From UBA6244 sp965140775 (GTDB lineage Bacteria; Bacteroidota; Bacteroidia; Bacteroidales; F082), in the NCBI GenBank assembly GCA_965140775.1, contig OZ223471.1:2728001-2792000 (forward strand): DNA of 64,000 bases, written 5' to 3'. Position numbers and translations under genes: made by a program. The notes under the pieces are model-generated. The model saw nothing but the letters and a program-made list of their open reading frames with translations. It ran no database searches and was not told the origin of the DNA. The first letter of the stretch is position 1, and the number at the start of each line of letters is the position of its first letter. Positions 36,487 to 47,047 of the stretch are shown here, in pieces.

Positions 36487-37350
36487 TCACCCCTTCATCC
36501 CACGAACAAATCGGGGCTTACCTCGCAGATCGCTTTTCAACTCAGTATTAACATAACCATGCTGCCCAAGCAAATTCAACATCTTCTCCCCCATCTTTTC
36601 ATTGATCTCGAAATAAATCCTGCCTCCGGTTTTTAAGTGGCGTGCTGCTTGTTTCAAAATTCCTTCATAAAAAAACAAAGGCGTCTCATCTTCAACAAAA
36701 AGCGCCACATGAGGCTCATTTTCCAACACATTGGCTTGCATCAACGCTTGCTCACTATTCAACACATAGGGGGGATTGCTGATAATTACATCCATTTGAT
36801 TTTCAAAAGGCAAACTTTCCTCACACATATCCGCCTCAAAAAAAACAACCTCCAGGCCATGCGACCCGGCATTTTCGGTAGCCACCTTCAAAGCAGACAA
36901 ACTCTTGTCGTAGGCCAACACCCGGGCATGCGGTCGTTGCTTTTTCAACGCCAGCGCAATACATCCGCTACCGGTTCCGGCATCCAAAAACGAAAGATCT
37001 ACTTCGGTCTCGCTGACCAGAATCCAATCCACAAGCTCTTCAGTTTCAGGCCGTGGTATAAGCACTTCCGGGGTTACCTTAAGCACCAAATCAAAAAAGC
37101 TCACCTTTCCCAGAATGTATTGCACAGGACGGTTGTTTAACAAATCCTTCACAGCCCAATGCAATTTAAGCATCTCCGATTCTGTCAACCGCCAACCGGG
37201 ATTCAGGGTCAATTGGGTTCTGGTGGCACCAAAAAAATCCTCCACAAGCCAATGTACAAGTTGAACCGACTCCTCCAGACCATATTGCGGAATCAGGGCA
37301 TCCACATACATGGCCATCATATTTTTCAACAGGTTGTCTTTAAATTTCAT
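36487..37350 (-). CDS. prmC: Peptide chain release factor N5-glutamine methyltransferase
   Basis: PrmC methylates the glutamine of the GGQ motif in release factors. The 287-residue protein has an N-terminal helical domain with RPVQYILGKVSFFDL, then a Rossmann methyltransferase domain with FLDAGTGSGCIALAL (SAM binding, about 120) and the catalytic ISNPPYVLN (about 188-196). The C-terminus ends in LRGKPRFVRG, a family feature (GxxRxvxg). Length and motifs are normal. The assignment is firm. Confidence 0.93.
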   Translation of the reverse strand: MKFKDNLLKNMMAMYVDALIPQYGLEESVQLVHWLVEDFFGATRTQLTLNPGWRLTESEMLKLHWAVKDLLNNRPVQYILGKVSFFDLVLKVTPEVLIPRPETEELVDWILVSETEVDLSFLDAGTGSGCIALALKKQRPHARVLAYDKSLSALKVATENAGSHGLEVVFFEADMCEESLPFENQMDVIISNPPYVLNSEQALMQANVLENEPHVALFVEDETPLFFYEGILKQAARHLKTGGRIYFEINEKMGEKMLNLLGQHGYVNTELKSDLRGKPRFVRGMKG

Positions 37351-37430
37351 TTGGCAAAGGACTGAAAATTACCTGAAACTTGTTCAAATTACTGTAATTT
37401 CGCTACGGCAAATGCTAAAAATCGCAAGAC

Positions 37431-37952
37431 ATGGGAGTTCAAATGATTTTAACCGGAAAACAAAACAGCGGCAAAACCACGCGCTTGCTTCATCTGTATG
37501 AGGAATTGAAAAAAAAGAATGCCCACGTGGTAGGATTTGCCGCTCCCGGTACATGGCAAAATGAAGTAAAAACCGGATTTAATCTGCTCAACCTGAGTTC
37601 GGGAAAAATCCTTCCGCTGGCGAGCAACTACCAACAAGAAGGCTATATCCCCTTTGGCCGTTTTTTCTTTAATCCAACAGCCATTGAGGCAGGAACCTCC
37701 ATCCTGCAACAAACCCACTACCCAAAAGACACCATTGTGTTGGTGGACGAAATTGGCAAATTTGAACTTGACGGTGAGCTATGGCATGATGCCTATATTC
37801 AGCTCCTAAAACAACAGAATTTGTTCCTGTTAACGGTTGTCAGAGAGTCGCTGGTGGAAAAAATCATTGATAAATTCAACTTGAAAAACACCGAAATAAT
37901 TACACCAAACACGCCTGATAACACCATAATTAACAAACTGTTAGGTAAATAG
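37431..37952 (+). CDS. Nucleoside triphosphatase (THEP1/NTPase_1 family)
   Basis: The 173-residue protein has a P-loop GKQNSGKT (about 6-13) near the N-terminus and a Walker B-like VDEIGKFELDGELW (about 107-120), which is diagnostic of THEP1-type NTPases. Members hydrolyse a range of nucleoside triphosphates; physiological roles are unclear in bacteria. It is divergent from prmC and sits immediately before the second sensor kinase pair, 134 bp upstream. No membrane segment. The family is fairly clear, the substrate is not. Confidence 0.82.
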   Translation: MGVQMILTGKQNSGKTTRLLHLYEELKKKNAHVVGFAAPGTWQNEVKTGFNLLNLSSGKILPLASNYQQEGYIPFGRFFFNPTAIEAGTSILQQTHYPKDTIVLVDEIGKFELDGELWHDAYIQLLKQQNLFLLTVVRESLVEKIIDKFNLKNTEIITPNTPDNTIINKLLGK

Positions 37953-38085
37953 AAACAACCAAACACAGCCCCTCCCGGGGGATCAATTTAAGTGAAATCA
38001 TGCCGAAGGTGACCATCGTTTAAAAAATATCCTAACTTTACAGGATAATTTTTAGCTCGTTATCCATCAGCCAAACCAGGATTTT

Positions 38086-41000
38086 ATGTTTCACAACGGA
38101 CTCCGTAAAATGAAAACCACGCTGCGTGCCAAGTTGCTGGTTTACATTCTCACACCAACCATCCTCATATTTTCGGCCACCCTGGCACACATCATTCTTA
38201 AAAGTAAAAATATTGCCGTTGAAAAATCCATCTCCTATGTAAATGCCATGGCGCGCGAATCGGCTAACATCATCAAAGGAAAACTGGATAGCGACATGGC
38301 CACCCTGCGAACCGTTGCCACCGTGTACCAAAACTACCCTGATGCCAACGAGAACCGAAAGGAAACCGTATTCGACCCCATCCTCGAAAAGGTATTACTC
38401 GAAAACCCCCAGTTCATTTCAGTGTGGGCCAGTTGGGAATTTAGCGCCGTCCGCAACGATTACAAACTGGAAAACGGTAGAAAACGTATTACCTACGTCA
38501 ATGAGCTTAATGGCGTTCGCAAAACCGTTGAACTCATGGAAACCGACGGTAAAGCCACCGGTGGCGTGTATTACGATCTTAAGTCAAATCCACGCGAATT
38601 CATGACCGAACCCTATTATTTCTCCTATCAAGGTCAGGAAAACGTGCAATTTCTGGAAACAAGCGCCTGCATACCCATTATTATCGACGATCAATTCGCG
38701 GGCCTGGTGGGTGCCGATATCCAAATTGGCCGGTTCTATAATTTAATTACCGACATCAAACCATTCGAAGGCAGCCAAACCATCATGATTTCCAACGAGG
38801 GAACCATTATCGCCTGTGCCGATGCACAATACGAAAACACCAACATTACCAACCTGCCCATGGTAAAAGCGGCCAACCTGAACATTTTAGACAGCATTTC
38901 GGCCGGCAAACCGTTCAGCTTCAGAGACCTATCCAACCCTGACGAGCCAAATTACCTCTCCTTTGTTCCCTTTCATATCGGACGATTGAACACCCATTGG
39001 TACATTGCCATTGTGGTGCCCGAAACCACCATCCTGAATGAGGTGAATTACAACGTCTGGATATCTGTTCTAACAGGAATTTTGGGCATTCTCATCCTGG
39101 CCTTTATCATCTGGTTGGTGGCAAAAAAGATTACCACCCCACTTAAAAATACAACCAACGAATTAAACATATTGGCCACCGGAGCCATCGATCAGGTGAA
39201 CGAAATTAAAATCACCACCCACGACGAACTGTCCGAAATGGGCGAAGCCATGAACAAATTGGTGGATTCCATGAAAAAAAGTGCCGAGTTCGCCTATCAG
39301 ATCGGTCAGGGAGACTATGTGGCAGCCTTTAACTCATTAGGCAGCAAAGATATCCTCGGCAATGCCTTGTTGCAAATGCGCACCAACCTGATCAAGCTTC
39401 GTAACGAAAACAATGAAAGCCAGTGGAAACAAGACGCCATCGTACAAATTAGCGAGTTGCTGCAAGGCGAAAAAACCGCCGGCGATTTGGGCAATCAGGT
39501 GCTTTCGAAGTTGGCCAACCTGTTAAATATACAAACAGGTGCCATTTTCATCGAAGAAAACGACACCTACAAACTCATCAGCTCCTATGCCTATTTCAAC
39601 CGAAAATCAGGCACCAACGCGTTTAAACTGGGAGAAGGGCTTGTGGGACAGGCTGCCATGGAGATGAACATGATTTCTTACGATCATATTCCGGAAGACT
39701 ACATCCTCATCAAATCGGGTCTTGGTGAATCAAAACCCAAGCATATTTTGGTGGTACCACTTGTTTTTAAGAAAAAAACCGTGGCCGTACTCGAAATGGC
39801 AGGGACAAATGAATTTACGGCCAACATGCTTGATTTGGTCAGTCAGATATCTGAAAATCTGGCCATTGCATTCAACAGCATCAAGGTTAACACCGAATTA
39901 AAAATCCTGTTGAATAAAACACAGGAGCAAGCCGAAGAATTAAGGGCACAACAAGAAGAGCTCCTCGAAGCCAACAGGGTGCTTGAGGAAAAAACCGGCG
40001 CTTTGCGTGTATCCGAAGAAGAACTGCAACAACAACAGGAAGAATTGCGTGTAACCAACGAAGAACTGACCGAAAAAACCCGATCGCTGGAACAACAAAA
40101 GACCGATGTTACCGAAAAAAATCTGGCTCTCGAAAATGCACGCAACGATCTGGAGCGCAAAGCCAAAGAGTTGGCCATCGCCAGTAAATATAAAAGCGAA
40201 TTTTTGGCCAACATGTCGCATGAACTGCGCACACCCCTCAACAGTCTGTTGATTCTGTCGGACAACCTGGCCGAAAACAAAGACAACAACCTCACTCCCG
40301 ATCAGGTGGAGTCGGCCCAAATTATTTACAAAAGTGGTTCCGACCTTCTCCACATGATTAACGACATCCTGGATTTAAGCAAGATTGAATCCGGAAAGAT
40401 GACCCTCAACATCGAGCCCGTTAATATCAATGAAATTTCAAACACCATTTTCCACTATTTTAAACATGTTACCCAACAAAAAGGACTCGAGTTTAAAATA
40501 GAAATCGATGAAAACCTGCCACCAAAAATCGATACCGACCAACAAAAGGTGGAGCAGATTCTTAAAAACTTCATGTCGAATGCCATCAAATTTACCGCCA
40601 AAGGTGCCGTAGAACTGCGGTTTGCCCTTCCCGACAAGGACACCAAACTGCGAACCGAAGGCCTCACACCAAAAAATACCATGGCCATCTCGGTATCCGA
40701 CTCAGGCATCGGCATTCCCGAAGATAAACAAATGGAGATTTTTGAGGCATTTAAACAGGCCGATGGCAGTATTTCACGCAAATTTGGAGGTACCGGTCTG
40801 GGACTTTCCATTTCAAGAGAATTGGGCAAACTGCTGGGGGGTGAAATACAGCTCAAAAGCACCCACGGCGTAGGTTCTACTTTCACATTCTACCTGCCAT
40901 TTGATGCCCCTGAGCAATCCGCTGAACCGCAGGAGAAAAAAGATCCGAAACCAAAAAGCGCAGCCCTCCAAAAAGAAATTGCCAAACCGGAAGTACCCGC

Positions 41001-42246
41001 AGCCAGAGAAATGCCCGACATACCGCTTATTGCCCACGACTTCATCAGCGATGATATGGACAATTGGAAACCGGGCGATAAGGTGATTATTGTGATTGAA
41101 GACGATGCCAATTTTGCCAAAATTCTGGTGCAACAATGTCACGAAAAAGGATTTAAAGCCATTGCAAGCCCCACCGGGGAGCATGGTTACGAACTGGCCG
41201 TGAAAACCGACCCCGAAGCCATCATCCTCGACATCAACCTTCCGGGGATAAATGGATGGAAGGTGCTTGATTTACTGAAAGATAATCCATCCACACGCCA
41301 CATTCCGGTACACATCATGTCGGGCGAGGACGAAACCATCATGAGCAGCAGCAAAGGAGCCATTGGCTACCTGACCAAACCCGCCAAAAAGGACGATCTG
41401 GAAAAAGCGTTCAACCGAATCAACGAATATGTTAACAAAAAGGTAAGCAACTTGTTGTTGGTTGAAGACGACGCCAACCTCCGTAAGTCGATCAAGGTGC
41501 TTATTGCCGATGACGATGTGAACATCACCGATGCCACCACAGGAGCCGAGGCCCTGGATTTGTTGGCAAAAAACACCTATGAATGTATGATTCTCGACCT
41601 GGGATTATCCGATATGTCGGGCTTTGAGCTCATCGAAAAAATTGAAGCTTCCACCATCCACAAGCCACCTATTATTATTTATACCGGCAAAGATTTAACC
41701 CGGGAAGAAAACGAATTGCTTCGGAAGTATGCCGAAACCATCATCATAAAAGGTGTTAAGTCGGAAGAACGGCTGCTCGACGAAACCGCCCTCTTTATGC
41801 ACCGTGTAGTTTCGGAAATGCCCCAGAATAAACAAAAGATGATTGAGAAAATTCACAGCAAAACCGATCACTTTAAGGACAAAAAAGTGTTGATTGTGGA
41901 CGATGACATGAGGAATATTTTTGCTCTGACAAAAGTGCTCTCAGAACAAGGAATGAAAATTTCCAGAGCTGATAATGGTCAGGCAGCCCTTGATATTCTT
42001 GAAAAAGATACTAATTTTGACATTTTGCTAATCGACATCATGATGCCCGTGATGGATGGCTACGAAACCATTGAACGCATTCGTAAAATGAATGTTTTTA
42101 AAAAAACTCCCATTATTGCCCTCACTGCCAAAGCCATGAAGGAAGACCGCCAAAAATGTATTGATGCAGGTGCCAGCGACTATATGGCCAAACCCTTGAA
42201 CATTGAAAAATTATTGTCGTTATTACGTGTTTGGTTGTATAAATAA
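38086..42246 (+). CDS. Transmembrane hybrid histidine kinase with three receiver domains
   Basis: The 1386 residues read: a membrane helix (about 18-38), an extracytoplasmic double-Cache-like sensor (about 50-315), a second membrane helix (about 325-347), a HAMP linker (about 350-400), a GAF domain (about 450-590), a long coiled coil rich in EEL/QQQ (about 605-700), HisKA with FLANMSHELRTPLNSL (His about 714), and HATPase with DSGIGIP and GTGLGLSI. Three receivers follow (about 1005-1120, 1130-1245 and 1260-1385), with acceptors in ILDINLPG, ILDLGLSD and LIDIMMPV. An in-frame ATG at 38110 (MKTTLRAKLL) may be the true start. It is followed after 2 bp by another kinase. Ligand unknown. Confidence 0.92.
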   Translation: MFHNGLRKMKTTLRAKLLVYILTPTILIFSATLAHIILKSKNIAVEKSISYVNAMARESANIIKGKLDSDMATLRTVATVYQNYPDANENRKETVFDPILEKVLLENPQFISVWASWEFSAVRNDYKLENGRKRITYVNELNGVRKTVELMETDGKATGGVYYDLKSNPREFMTEPYYFSYQGQENVQFLETSACIPIIIDDQFAGLVGADIQIGRFYNLITDIKPFEGSQTIMISNEGTIIACADAQYENTNITNLPMVKAANLNILDSISAGKPFSFRDLSNPDEPNYLSFVPFHIGRLNTHWYIAIVVPETTILNEVNYNVWISVLTGILGILILAFIIWLVAKKITTPLKNTTNELNILATGAIDQVNEIKITTHDELSEMGEAMNKLVDSMKKSAEFAYQIGQGDYVAAFNSLGSKDILGNALLQMRTNLIKLRNENNESQWKQDAIVQISELLQGEKTAGDLGNQVLSKLANLLNIQTGAIFIEENDTYKLISSYAYFNRKSGTNAFKLGEGLVGQAAMEMNMISYDHIPEDYILIKSGLGESKPKHILVVPLVFKKKTVAVLEMAGTNEFTANMLDLVSQISENLAIAFNSIKVNTELKILLNKTQEQAEELRAQQEELLEANRVLEEKTGALRVSEEELQQQQEELRVTNEELTEKTRSLEQQKTDVTEKNLALENARNDLERKAKELAIASKYKSEFLANMSHELRTPLNSLLILSDNLAENKDNNLTPDQVESAQIIYKSGSDLLHMINDILDLSKIESGKMTLNIEPVNINEISNTIFHYFKHVTQQKGLEFKIEIDENLPPKIDTDQQKVEQILKNFMSNAIKFTAKGAVELRFALPDKDTKLRTEGLTPKNTMAISVSDSGIGIPEDKQMEIFEAFKQADGSISRKFGGTGLGLSISRELGKLLGGEIQLKSTHGVGSTFTFYLPFDAPEQSAEPQEKKDPKPKSAALQKEIAKPEVPAAREMPDIPLIAHDFISDDMDNWKPGDKVIIVIEDDANFAKILVQQCHEKGFKAIASPTGEHGYELAVKTDPEAIILDINLPGINGWKVLDLLKDNPSTRHIPVHIMSGEDETIMSSSKGAIGYLTKPAKKDDLEKAFNRINEYVNKKVSNLLLVEDDANLRKSIKVLIADDDVNITDATTGAEALDLLAKNTYECMILDLGLSDMSGFELIEKIEASTIHKPPIIIYTGKDLTREENELLRKYAETIIIKGVKSEERLLDETALFMHRVVSEMPQNKQKMIEKIHSKTDHFKDKKVLIVDDDMRNIFALTKVLSEQGMKISRADNGQAALDILEKDTNFDILLIDIMMPVMDGYETIERIRKMNVFKKTPIIALTAKAMKEDRQKCIDAGASDYMAKPLNIEKLLSLLRVWLYK

Positions 42247-42248
42247 TT

Positions 42249-43838
42249 ATGGATAAAAAGCCAAAAATATTAATTGTTGACGATAAGCAGGAAAACCTGG
42301 TGGCTCTGGAAACCCTTCTACGCGACAGCAATGTGGAGTTTGTTAGAGCACTGTCGGGAAATGAAGCCCTGGCTGCCACTTTAAAACATGAATTTGCACT
42401 GGCCATTGTTGATGTTCAGATGCCGGATATGGATGGGTATGAAACAGTAGAACTCATCCACAACGATCCAGACATCACCTATTTCCCGGTCATTTTTGTG
42501 TCGGCCATCTACAACGACGATAAATATATAATAAAAGGTATCGAAACGGGAGCCGTGGATTTTATCCTAAAACCAATTGTTCCACAGGTACTTAGAGGGA
42601 AGGTAAAGGTGTTTCTCGATCTGTATGAACAAAAACAACTCCTCCAAAGTTCCAACGAAAAACTTCAGGAAGCCAAAGAAATAGCCGAAAAAAGCAACGT
42701 GCTTAAATCCCTTTTCCTGGCCACCATGTCCCACGAAATACGCACCCCCATGAATGGAATTCTGGGTGTGGCCGAACTGCTCAAACAAACTTCGCTATCC
42801 AAGGAACAGATCGAATTACTCAACATCATGTCCATTTCGGGAGAAAACCTTTTGTCCATCATCAACGACATTCTCGACATTTCAAAAATTGAATCGGGCA
42901 TGATCACCCTCGAAAGCATCAAATTCGACCTGAAAAAGTTAGTTTCTGATGTTATTACCCTCCTAAGCATACGAGCCAACGACCAGCACGATGAGTTACA
43001 TCTCCATATCCACGAAGAAGTGCCACAATTTATTGTCGGCGATCCGCTGCGACTTAAACAAATAGTTATCAACCTAGTAAACAACGCCATTAAGTTTACA
43101 AAAAACGGAAATGTAACGCTCAGAGTGCAAATGTCGGAGGAAACAGAAGACACTTATAAACTACGTTTTGAGGTCACCGATACGGGTATTGGAATCTCAA
43201 AAAGCGAAATTTCCAAGTTGTTCAAATCATTCAGTCAGGTCAACCAATCCACTCAAAGAGAATATGGTGGCACCGGCTTGGGGTTGGCCATAGCCAAAAA
43301 CCTTACCGAATTAATGGATGGAAAAATCGGTGTTGAGAGCACACCCGGCGTCGGGTCAACTTTCTGGTTTACTGCAGTATTCAATAAAAAAGCCAGCGAA
43401 AAACCAACCAACGAATCACATGAGGAAATCACCAGTTGTATTGAACACCATAGCCAAACACAAATCAACGATTTAAAGATTTTACTGGTGGAGGATAACA
43501 TCATCAACCAAAAAGTGGCCAAAGGTATTCTTTCCAATATGGGCTATGATATTTCCATTGCCAATAATGGCGTCATGGGGCTCGAGTCGTACAAAGCAAA
43601 CCCTGTTGACATCATCCTCATGGATATACAAATGCCTGTTATGGATGGATTTACGGCAACAAAGGAAATCAGAAAATTTGAAGAAGAAAATCATTTGGAA
43701 GGATGTTATATTGTGGCCCTTACAGCAAACGCACTTAAAGAAGACAAAGAAAAGTGTTTCGCTGTCGGCATGAACGACTTCCTCACAAAACCTTTTAAAT
43801 CAGACGATATAACCAAAGTTCTCGAACATTTCAAATAA
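42249..43838 (+). CDS. Hybrid histidine kinase, receiver-kinase-receiver
   Basis: Directly downstream of the previous kinase (2-bp gap) and cytosolic, with 529 residues. An N-terminal receiver (about 5-120, acceptor in AIVDVQMPDMDG) precedes a HisKA domain with FLATMSHEIRTPMNGI (His about 162). HATPase motifs DTGIGIS and GTGLGLAI follow. A C-terminal receiver (about 410-527) has the acceptor in ILMDIQMPVMDGF and the terminal TKPF. Its own sensor domain is missing, so it probably receives phosphoryl groups from the membrane kinase through the N-terminal receiver. Together they look like a two-protein phosphorelay with up to five receivers. Confidence 0.92.
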   Translation: MDKKPKILIVDDKQENLVALETLLRDSNVEFVRALSGNEALAATLKHEFALAIVDVQMPDMDGYETVELIHNDPDITYFPVIFVSAIYNDDKYIIKGIETGAVDFILKPIVPQVLRGKVKVFLDLYEQKQLLQSSNEKLQEAKEIAEKSNVLKSLFLATMSHEIRTPMNGILGVAELLKQTSLSKEQIELLNIMSISGENLLSIINDILDISKIESGMITLESIKFDLKKLVSDVITLLSIRANDQHDELHLHIHEEVPQFIVGDPLRLKQIVINLVNNAIKFTKNGNVTLRVQMSEETEDTYKLRFEVTDTGIGISKSEISKLFKSFSQVNQSTQREYGGTGLGLAIAKNLTELMDGKIGVESTPGVGSTFWFTAVFNKKASEKPTNESHEEITSCIEHHSQTQINDLKILLVEDNIINQKVAKGILSNMGYDISIANNGVMGLESYKANPVDIILMDIQMPVMDGFTATKEIRKFEEENHLEGCYIVALTANALKEDKEKCFAVGMNDFLTKPFKSDDITKVLEHFK

Positions 43839-43952
43839 TTGTAACGGATATATAACACCGAATGTTGAAATTATCTCGTCAAAATTTCATTTCAGATTAG
43901 ACTAGTTGGCTAAAATATTATAATTTAGCACCTTTTAAAAAAAGGATCAAAA

Positions 43953-44441
43953 ATGTACTTCTTTCAAAACCAGTTATCAAAGATGACAATCGTGTTGATG
44001 TTTGTTGTCTTTCCCCTGTTTTCATCTTCTTTGTTGGCACAGGAATACAAGTATATGGGAACCGAACCCAATATCACCCATGAAGAATTGTTGCAAAAAG
44101 CAGCACAAACTGATTTTTCACAACAACCTTTTCAGGAAATCTATTCCGACAGTAAAAACACGTATTTTACGCTTTCAACAGAAAAAATCGACAGCCGCTA
44201 TGTAAAAATCAGGATACTGGATCTGATTGCCACCGACAACGCCCTTGTTAATATTGGTGGTTCGCCCGACAGCAAGTACAACCTGTTTCTGGTAAATAAT
44301 TCGTTAGGAAAAACAACCGACCAATTGGCAAAAGTAGTAGAGGAATATATCAACAAGTCGCAAAACGAAGCCAACCAAATGAGTGACGAGCAAATACAAA
44401 TCTGGTTACGCGAAAACGACAAGTATGCAAAAAAGAAATAG
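43953..44441 (+). CDS. Small secreted hypothetical protein
   Basis: The 162-residue protein has a probable signal peptide (MTIVLMFVVFPLFSSSLLAQ, internal to a slightly longer reading). The mature part is polar and shows no domain I recognise; 'FTLSTEKIDSRYVKIRILDL' suggests a small beta-domain. An ATG at 43983 (MTIVLMF) would put the signal peptide at the terminus. It is followed closely by the PKD/T9SS protein at 44464. Function unknown. Confidence 0.6.
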   Translation: MYFFQNQLSKMTIVLMFVVFPLFSSSLLAQEYKYMGTEPNITHEELLQKAAQTDFSQQPFQEIYSDSKNTYFTLSTEKIDSRYVKIRILDLIATDNALVNIGGSPDSKYNLFLVNNSLGKTTDQLAKVVEEYINKSQNEANQMSDEQIQIWLRENDKYAKKK

Positions 44442-44463
44442 CAACATGATAAATTCTACCGGC

Positions 44464-47013
44464 ATGAAAAAACTACTATTCGTTCTGATAATTATTCTGG
44501 GTTCCATCAGTCAATCCTACGCTCAGGCTGGTCTTTGTGAAGACTCCGACCCTTTCTGCACAAGTAATATTTACACATTTCCGGCAGGAGTAAACACGGG
44601 ACAAGGGCAATCAGGTCCCAATTACGGGTGTTTGGGTACCACACCCAATCCCGCATGGTACCACATGAAGATAGCATCGCCAGGCTATTTGCAAATAAAG
44701 ATGTACAGCACACCTTCACGCGATATCGACTTTATTTGTTGGGGGCCCTTTGTTGATCCTGTATCTCCTTGTGTAACACAATTAACGGCAAACAAAACCG
44801 TGGACTGTAGCTATTCAACAGCTGCCACCGAATTTTGTGACATTCCCAACGGACAGGTAGGCGAATATTATATCCTGCTCATTACCAACTATTCCAACCA
44901 ACCTTGTAATATCACCTTCGAAAAATCAGGAGGTGTAGGTGAAACCGATTGCACCATACTTCCCCCTCCGGTAGGCAACAATGGCCCCCTTTGTGTACAC
45001 GACAACCTTCAACTTACGGCTGACGATGTAAACAATGCCACCTACCACTGGACAGGACCTAACAATTTTGTTTCCAATCAACAAAACCCCGTCATCATGA
45101 ATGTGAGCCTGGCCAATGCAGGAACTTACAACCTGGTGATTACAGTGAACGGAAGTGCCAGCGACCCGGTATCTACCATCGTATTTATCAATGCTTTACC
45201 CACAGCGGCCTTCGATTTTAATAATGCCTGCTTTGGCGATACCACCTTCTTCATCGATCAATCCACCGTGGATCCGCCCACCTCGGTCATTACCTCATGG
45301 AATTGGGTATTTGGCGATGGCCAGCAAGCCGTTGGCCCCGATCAGGAACATGTGTACGGAAGTAGTGGTACCTACAACGCCAAATTAACCGTTTATACGG
45401 GTATGCAGCAATGCGCCCGCTTCGTTACACATAACGTTCAGGTTTTCAGTGCCGCTTCCGTAAATGCTGGCGATGACATTACCATTCCCAATGGATGGAC
45501 CACCAACCTCGACGGAGATGCCACCGGTGGATCGGGATCATACGATGTCCTCTGGACACCTGACAACCTTTTGGTTGATCCAACCATCCTCGACCCTACT
45601 ACCGTAAATATGGGTGCCACCACCGTTTTCAAATTGAATGTAACAGATGCCAACTCGGGCTGCAAAAGTGCTGATTCCATGACCGTTGTGGTTACCGGTG
45701 GCGCACTTCAGGTGACGGCCTCCGCCGACCCCATGGTGATTTGTCAGGATGATGTGGTGAACCTTCAGGCATTGCCTTCCGGCGGATCGGGAACCAACCA
45801 ATTTACTTGGACATCCGACCCTCCCGGTTTTACTGCAAGCGACCCGGAAGTGTCTGATTATCCACAAGTAACCACCACTTACCATGTAAGTGTGTTTGAT
45901 GGACAAAATACCGTTCAAGCTTCGGTTACTGTGCAGGTAAAACCCAAACCCATCGGAAACGCAGGAAACGACATCAACATTACCGTGGGAACTTCCACCA
46001 CCATCAACAATGCTACGGTATCTTCAGGATCAGGTGTTTACACCTACTTGTGGACACCTGTTGACAAATTGCTGGATCCCACATCGTTGACCCCCACCAC
46101 CATTATTCTGGACGACAGTCAGGAATACACCTTTACTGTACACGATGCCAACGGTTGCAACAGCGATCCTGACAACATGTTCGTGTTTACGGGAGGCGAC
46201 CAATTGAGCGTTACGCCCACCTCCTCGGCCAACGAAAACACCATTTGCCAAGGCGATGTGGCCAAATTATTCGCCAACGCCTTTGGAGGTTCTCAAGCTT
46301 ATAGCATTTCGTGGCAAGATGAAAACGGAAACCCGATTCCGGGCGACAGTCCAACAGTAAACCCGATGCAAACAACAACTTACACTGTTTCAGTAGATGA
46401 CGGGTTTAAAACCGTGGATGGTCAAATCACCATTTTGGTTAACCATACCCCCATCGTGGATATCACTCCTGAAAACGCACTTATTTGGGGTGTTGGGGAT
46501 ACAGTAAGGGTTTGTGTGCGCGATTCCGTGGTTATGGATGCCAACACCGACCCAATGAACCCTCCGGTGATGCAATACCAATGGTCGAACAACACCAATC
46601 ATAGAAAATATACCGCCTTGGCCAGCGGAAGTTGGATAGATTTTCAATCGTACTGGGCAAAGGTTACCAACCCCGTAACACAATGTTATGGAAACGATAC
46701 TATCACCATATTTTTTGATTTCAGTGCTTGTAACATTGGAATTGAGGAAAGTGGTGTTCTGGCAAACCATGTATCCATCTCACCCAATCCGACCAATGGC
46801 GTGGTTCACATCACCGTTACAGATGTGCCCGGAGAACTACATTTGGAGGTTACCGACTTGAGTGGCAGAATCATCATGCAACGAGATAACATACCTCAGC
46901 ATGCAAGTTCACATCAAATGGAGCTGAATCTGGAAAAATATCCCGCCGGCATGTACATTATTGGGATAAAACACAAAAATGGTTACTATCAAGCCCCCGT
47001 GGTAAAAAAGTAA
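44464..47013 (+). CDS. T9SS-exported PKD/Ig-like repeat protein
   Basis: With the start at 44464 the protein has 849 residues and a signal peptide (MKKLLFVLIIILGSISQSYA). Residues about 30-190 form a beta-rich domain with paired cysteines like those in Bacteroidota adhesins. Several Ig-like/PKD repeats follow; one contains SWNWVFGDGQQAVGPD, the PKD hallmark. The end is a type A T9SS sorting domain (SISPNPTNGVVHITVTD onward). The frame is open back to 44383 but that segment has no signal character. It may be a surface adhesin or a peripheral part of the gliding apparatus; the sequence does not decide. Confidence 0.85.
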   Translation: MKKLLFVLIIILGSISQSYAQAGLCEDSDPFCTSNIYTFPAGVNTGQGQSGPNYGCLGTTPNPAWYHMKIASPGYLQIKMYSTPSRDIDFICWGPFVDPVSPCVTQLTANKTVDCSYSTAATEFCDIPNGQVGEYYILLITNYSNQPCNITFEKSGGVGETDCTILPPPVGNNGPLCVHDNLQLTADDVNNATYHWTGPNNFVSNQQNPVIMNVSLANAGTYNLVITVNGSASDPVSTIVFINALPTAAFDFNNACFGDTTFFIDQSTVDPPTSVITSWNWVFGDGQQAVGPDQEHVYGSSGTYNAKLTVYTGMQQCARFVTHNVQVFSAASVNAGDDITIPNGWTTNLDGDATGGSGSYDVLWTPDNLLVDPTILDPTTVNMGATTVFKLNVTDANSGCKSADSMTVVVTGGALQVTASADPMVICQDDVVNLQALPSGGSGTNQFTWTSDPPGFTASDPEVSDYPQVTTTYHVSVFDGQNTVQASVTVQVKPKPIGNAGNDINITVGTSTTINNATVSSGSGVYTYLWTPVDKLLDPTSLTPTTIILDDSQEYTFTVHDANGCNSDPDNMFVFTGGDQLSVTPTSSANENTICQGDVAKLFANAFGGSQAYSISWQDENGNPIPGDSPTVNPMQTTTYTVSVDDGFKTVDGQITILVNHTPIVDITPENALIWGVGDTVRVCVRDSVVMDANTDPMNPPVMQYQWSNNTNHRKYTALASGSWIDFQSYWAKVTNPVTQCYGNDTITIFFDFSACNIGIEESGVLANHVSISPNPTNGVVHITVTDVPGELHLEVTDLSGRIIMQRDNIPQHASSHQMELNLEKYPAGMYIIGIKHKNGYYQAPVVKK

Positions 47014-47047
47014 TCACTTAAGTTCAATTTATCAATCGCAGTACAGA

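Noticed and set aside
24757..43838. Response regulator with a DNA-binding output near the kinases
   Set aside because: Receiver domains occur only within the hybrid kinases; no separate regulator gene is present in the region.
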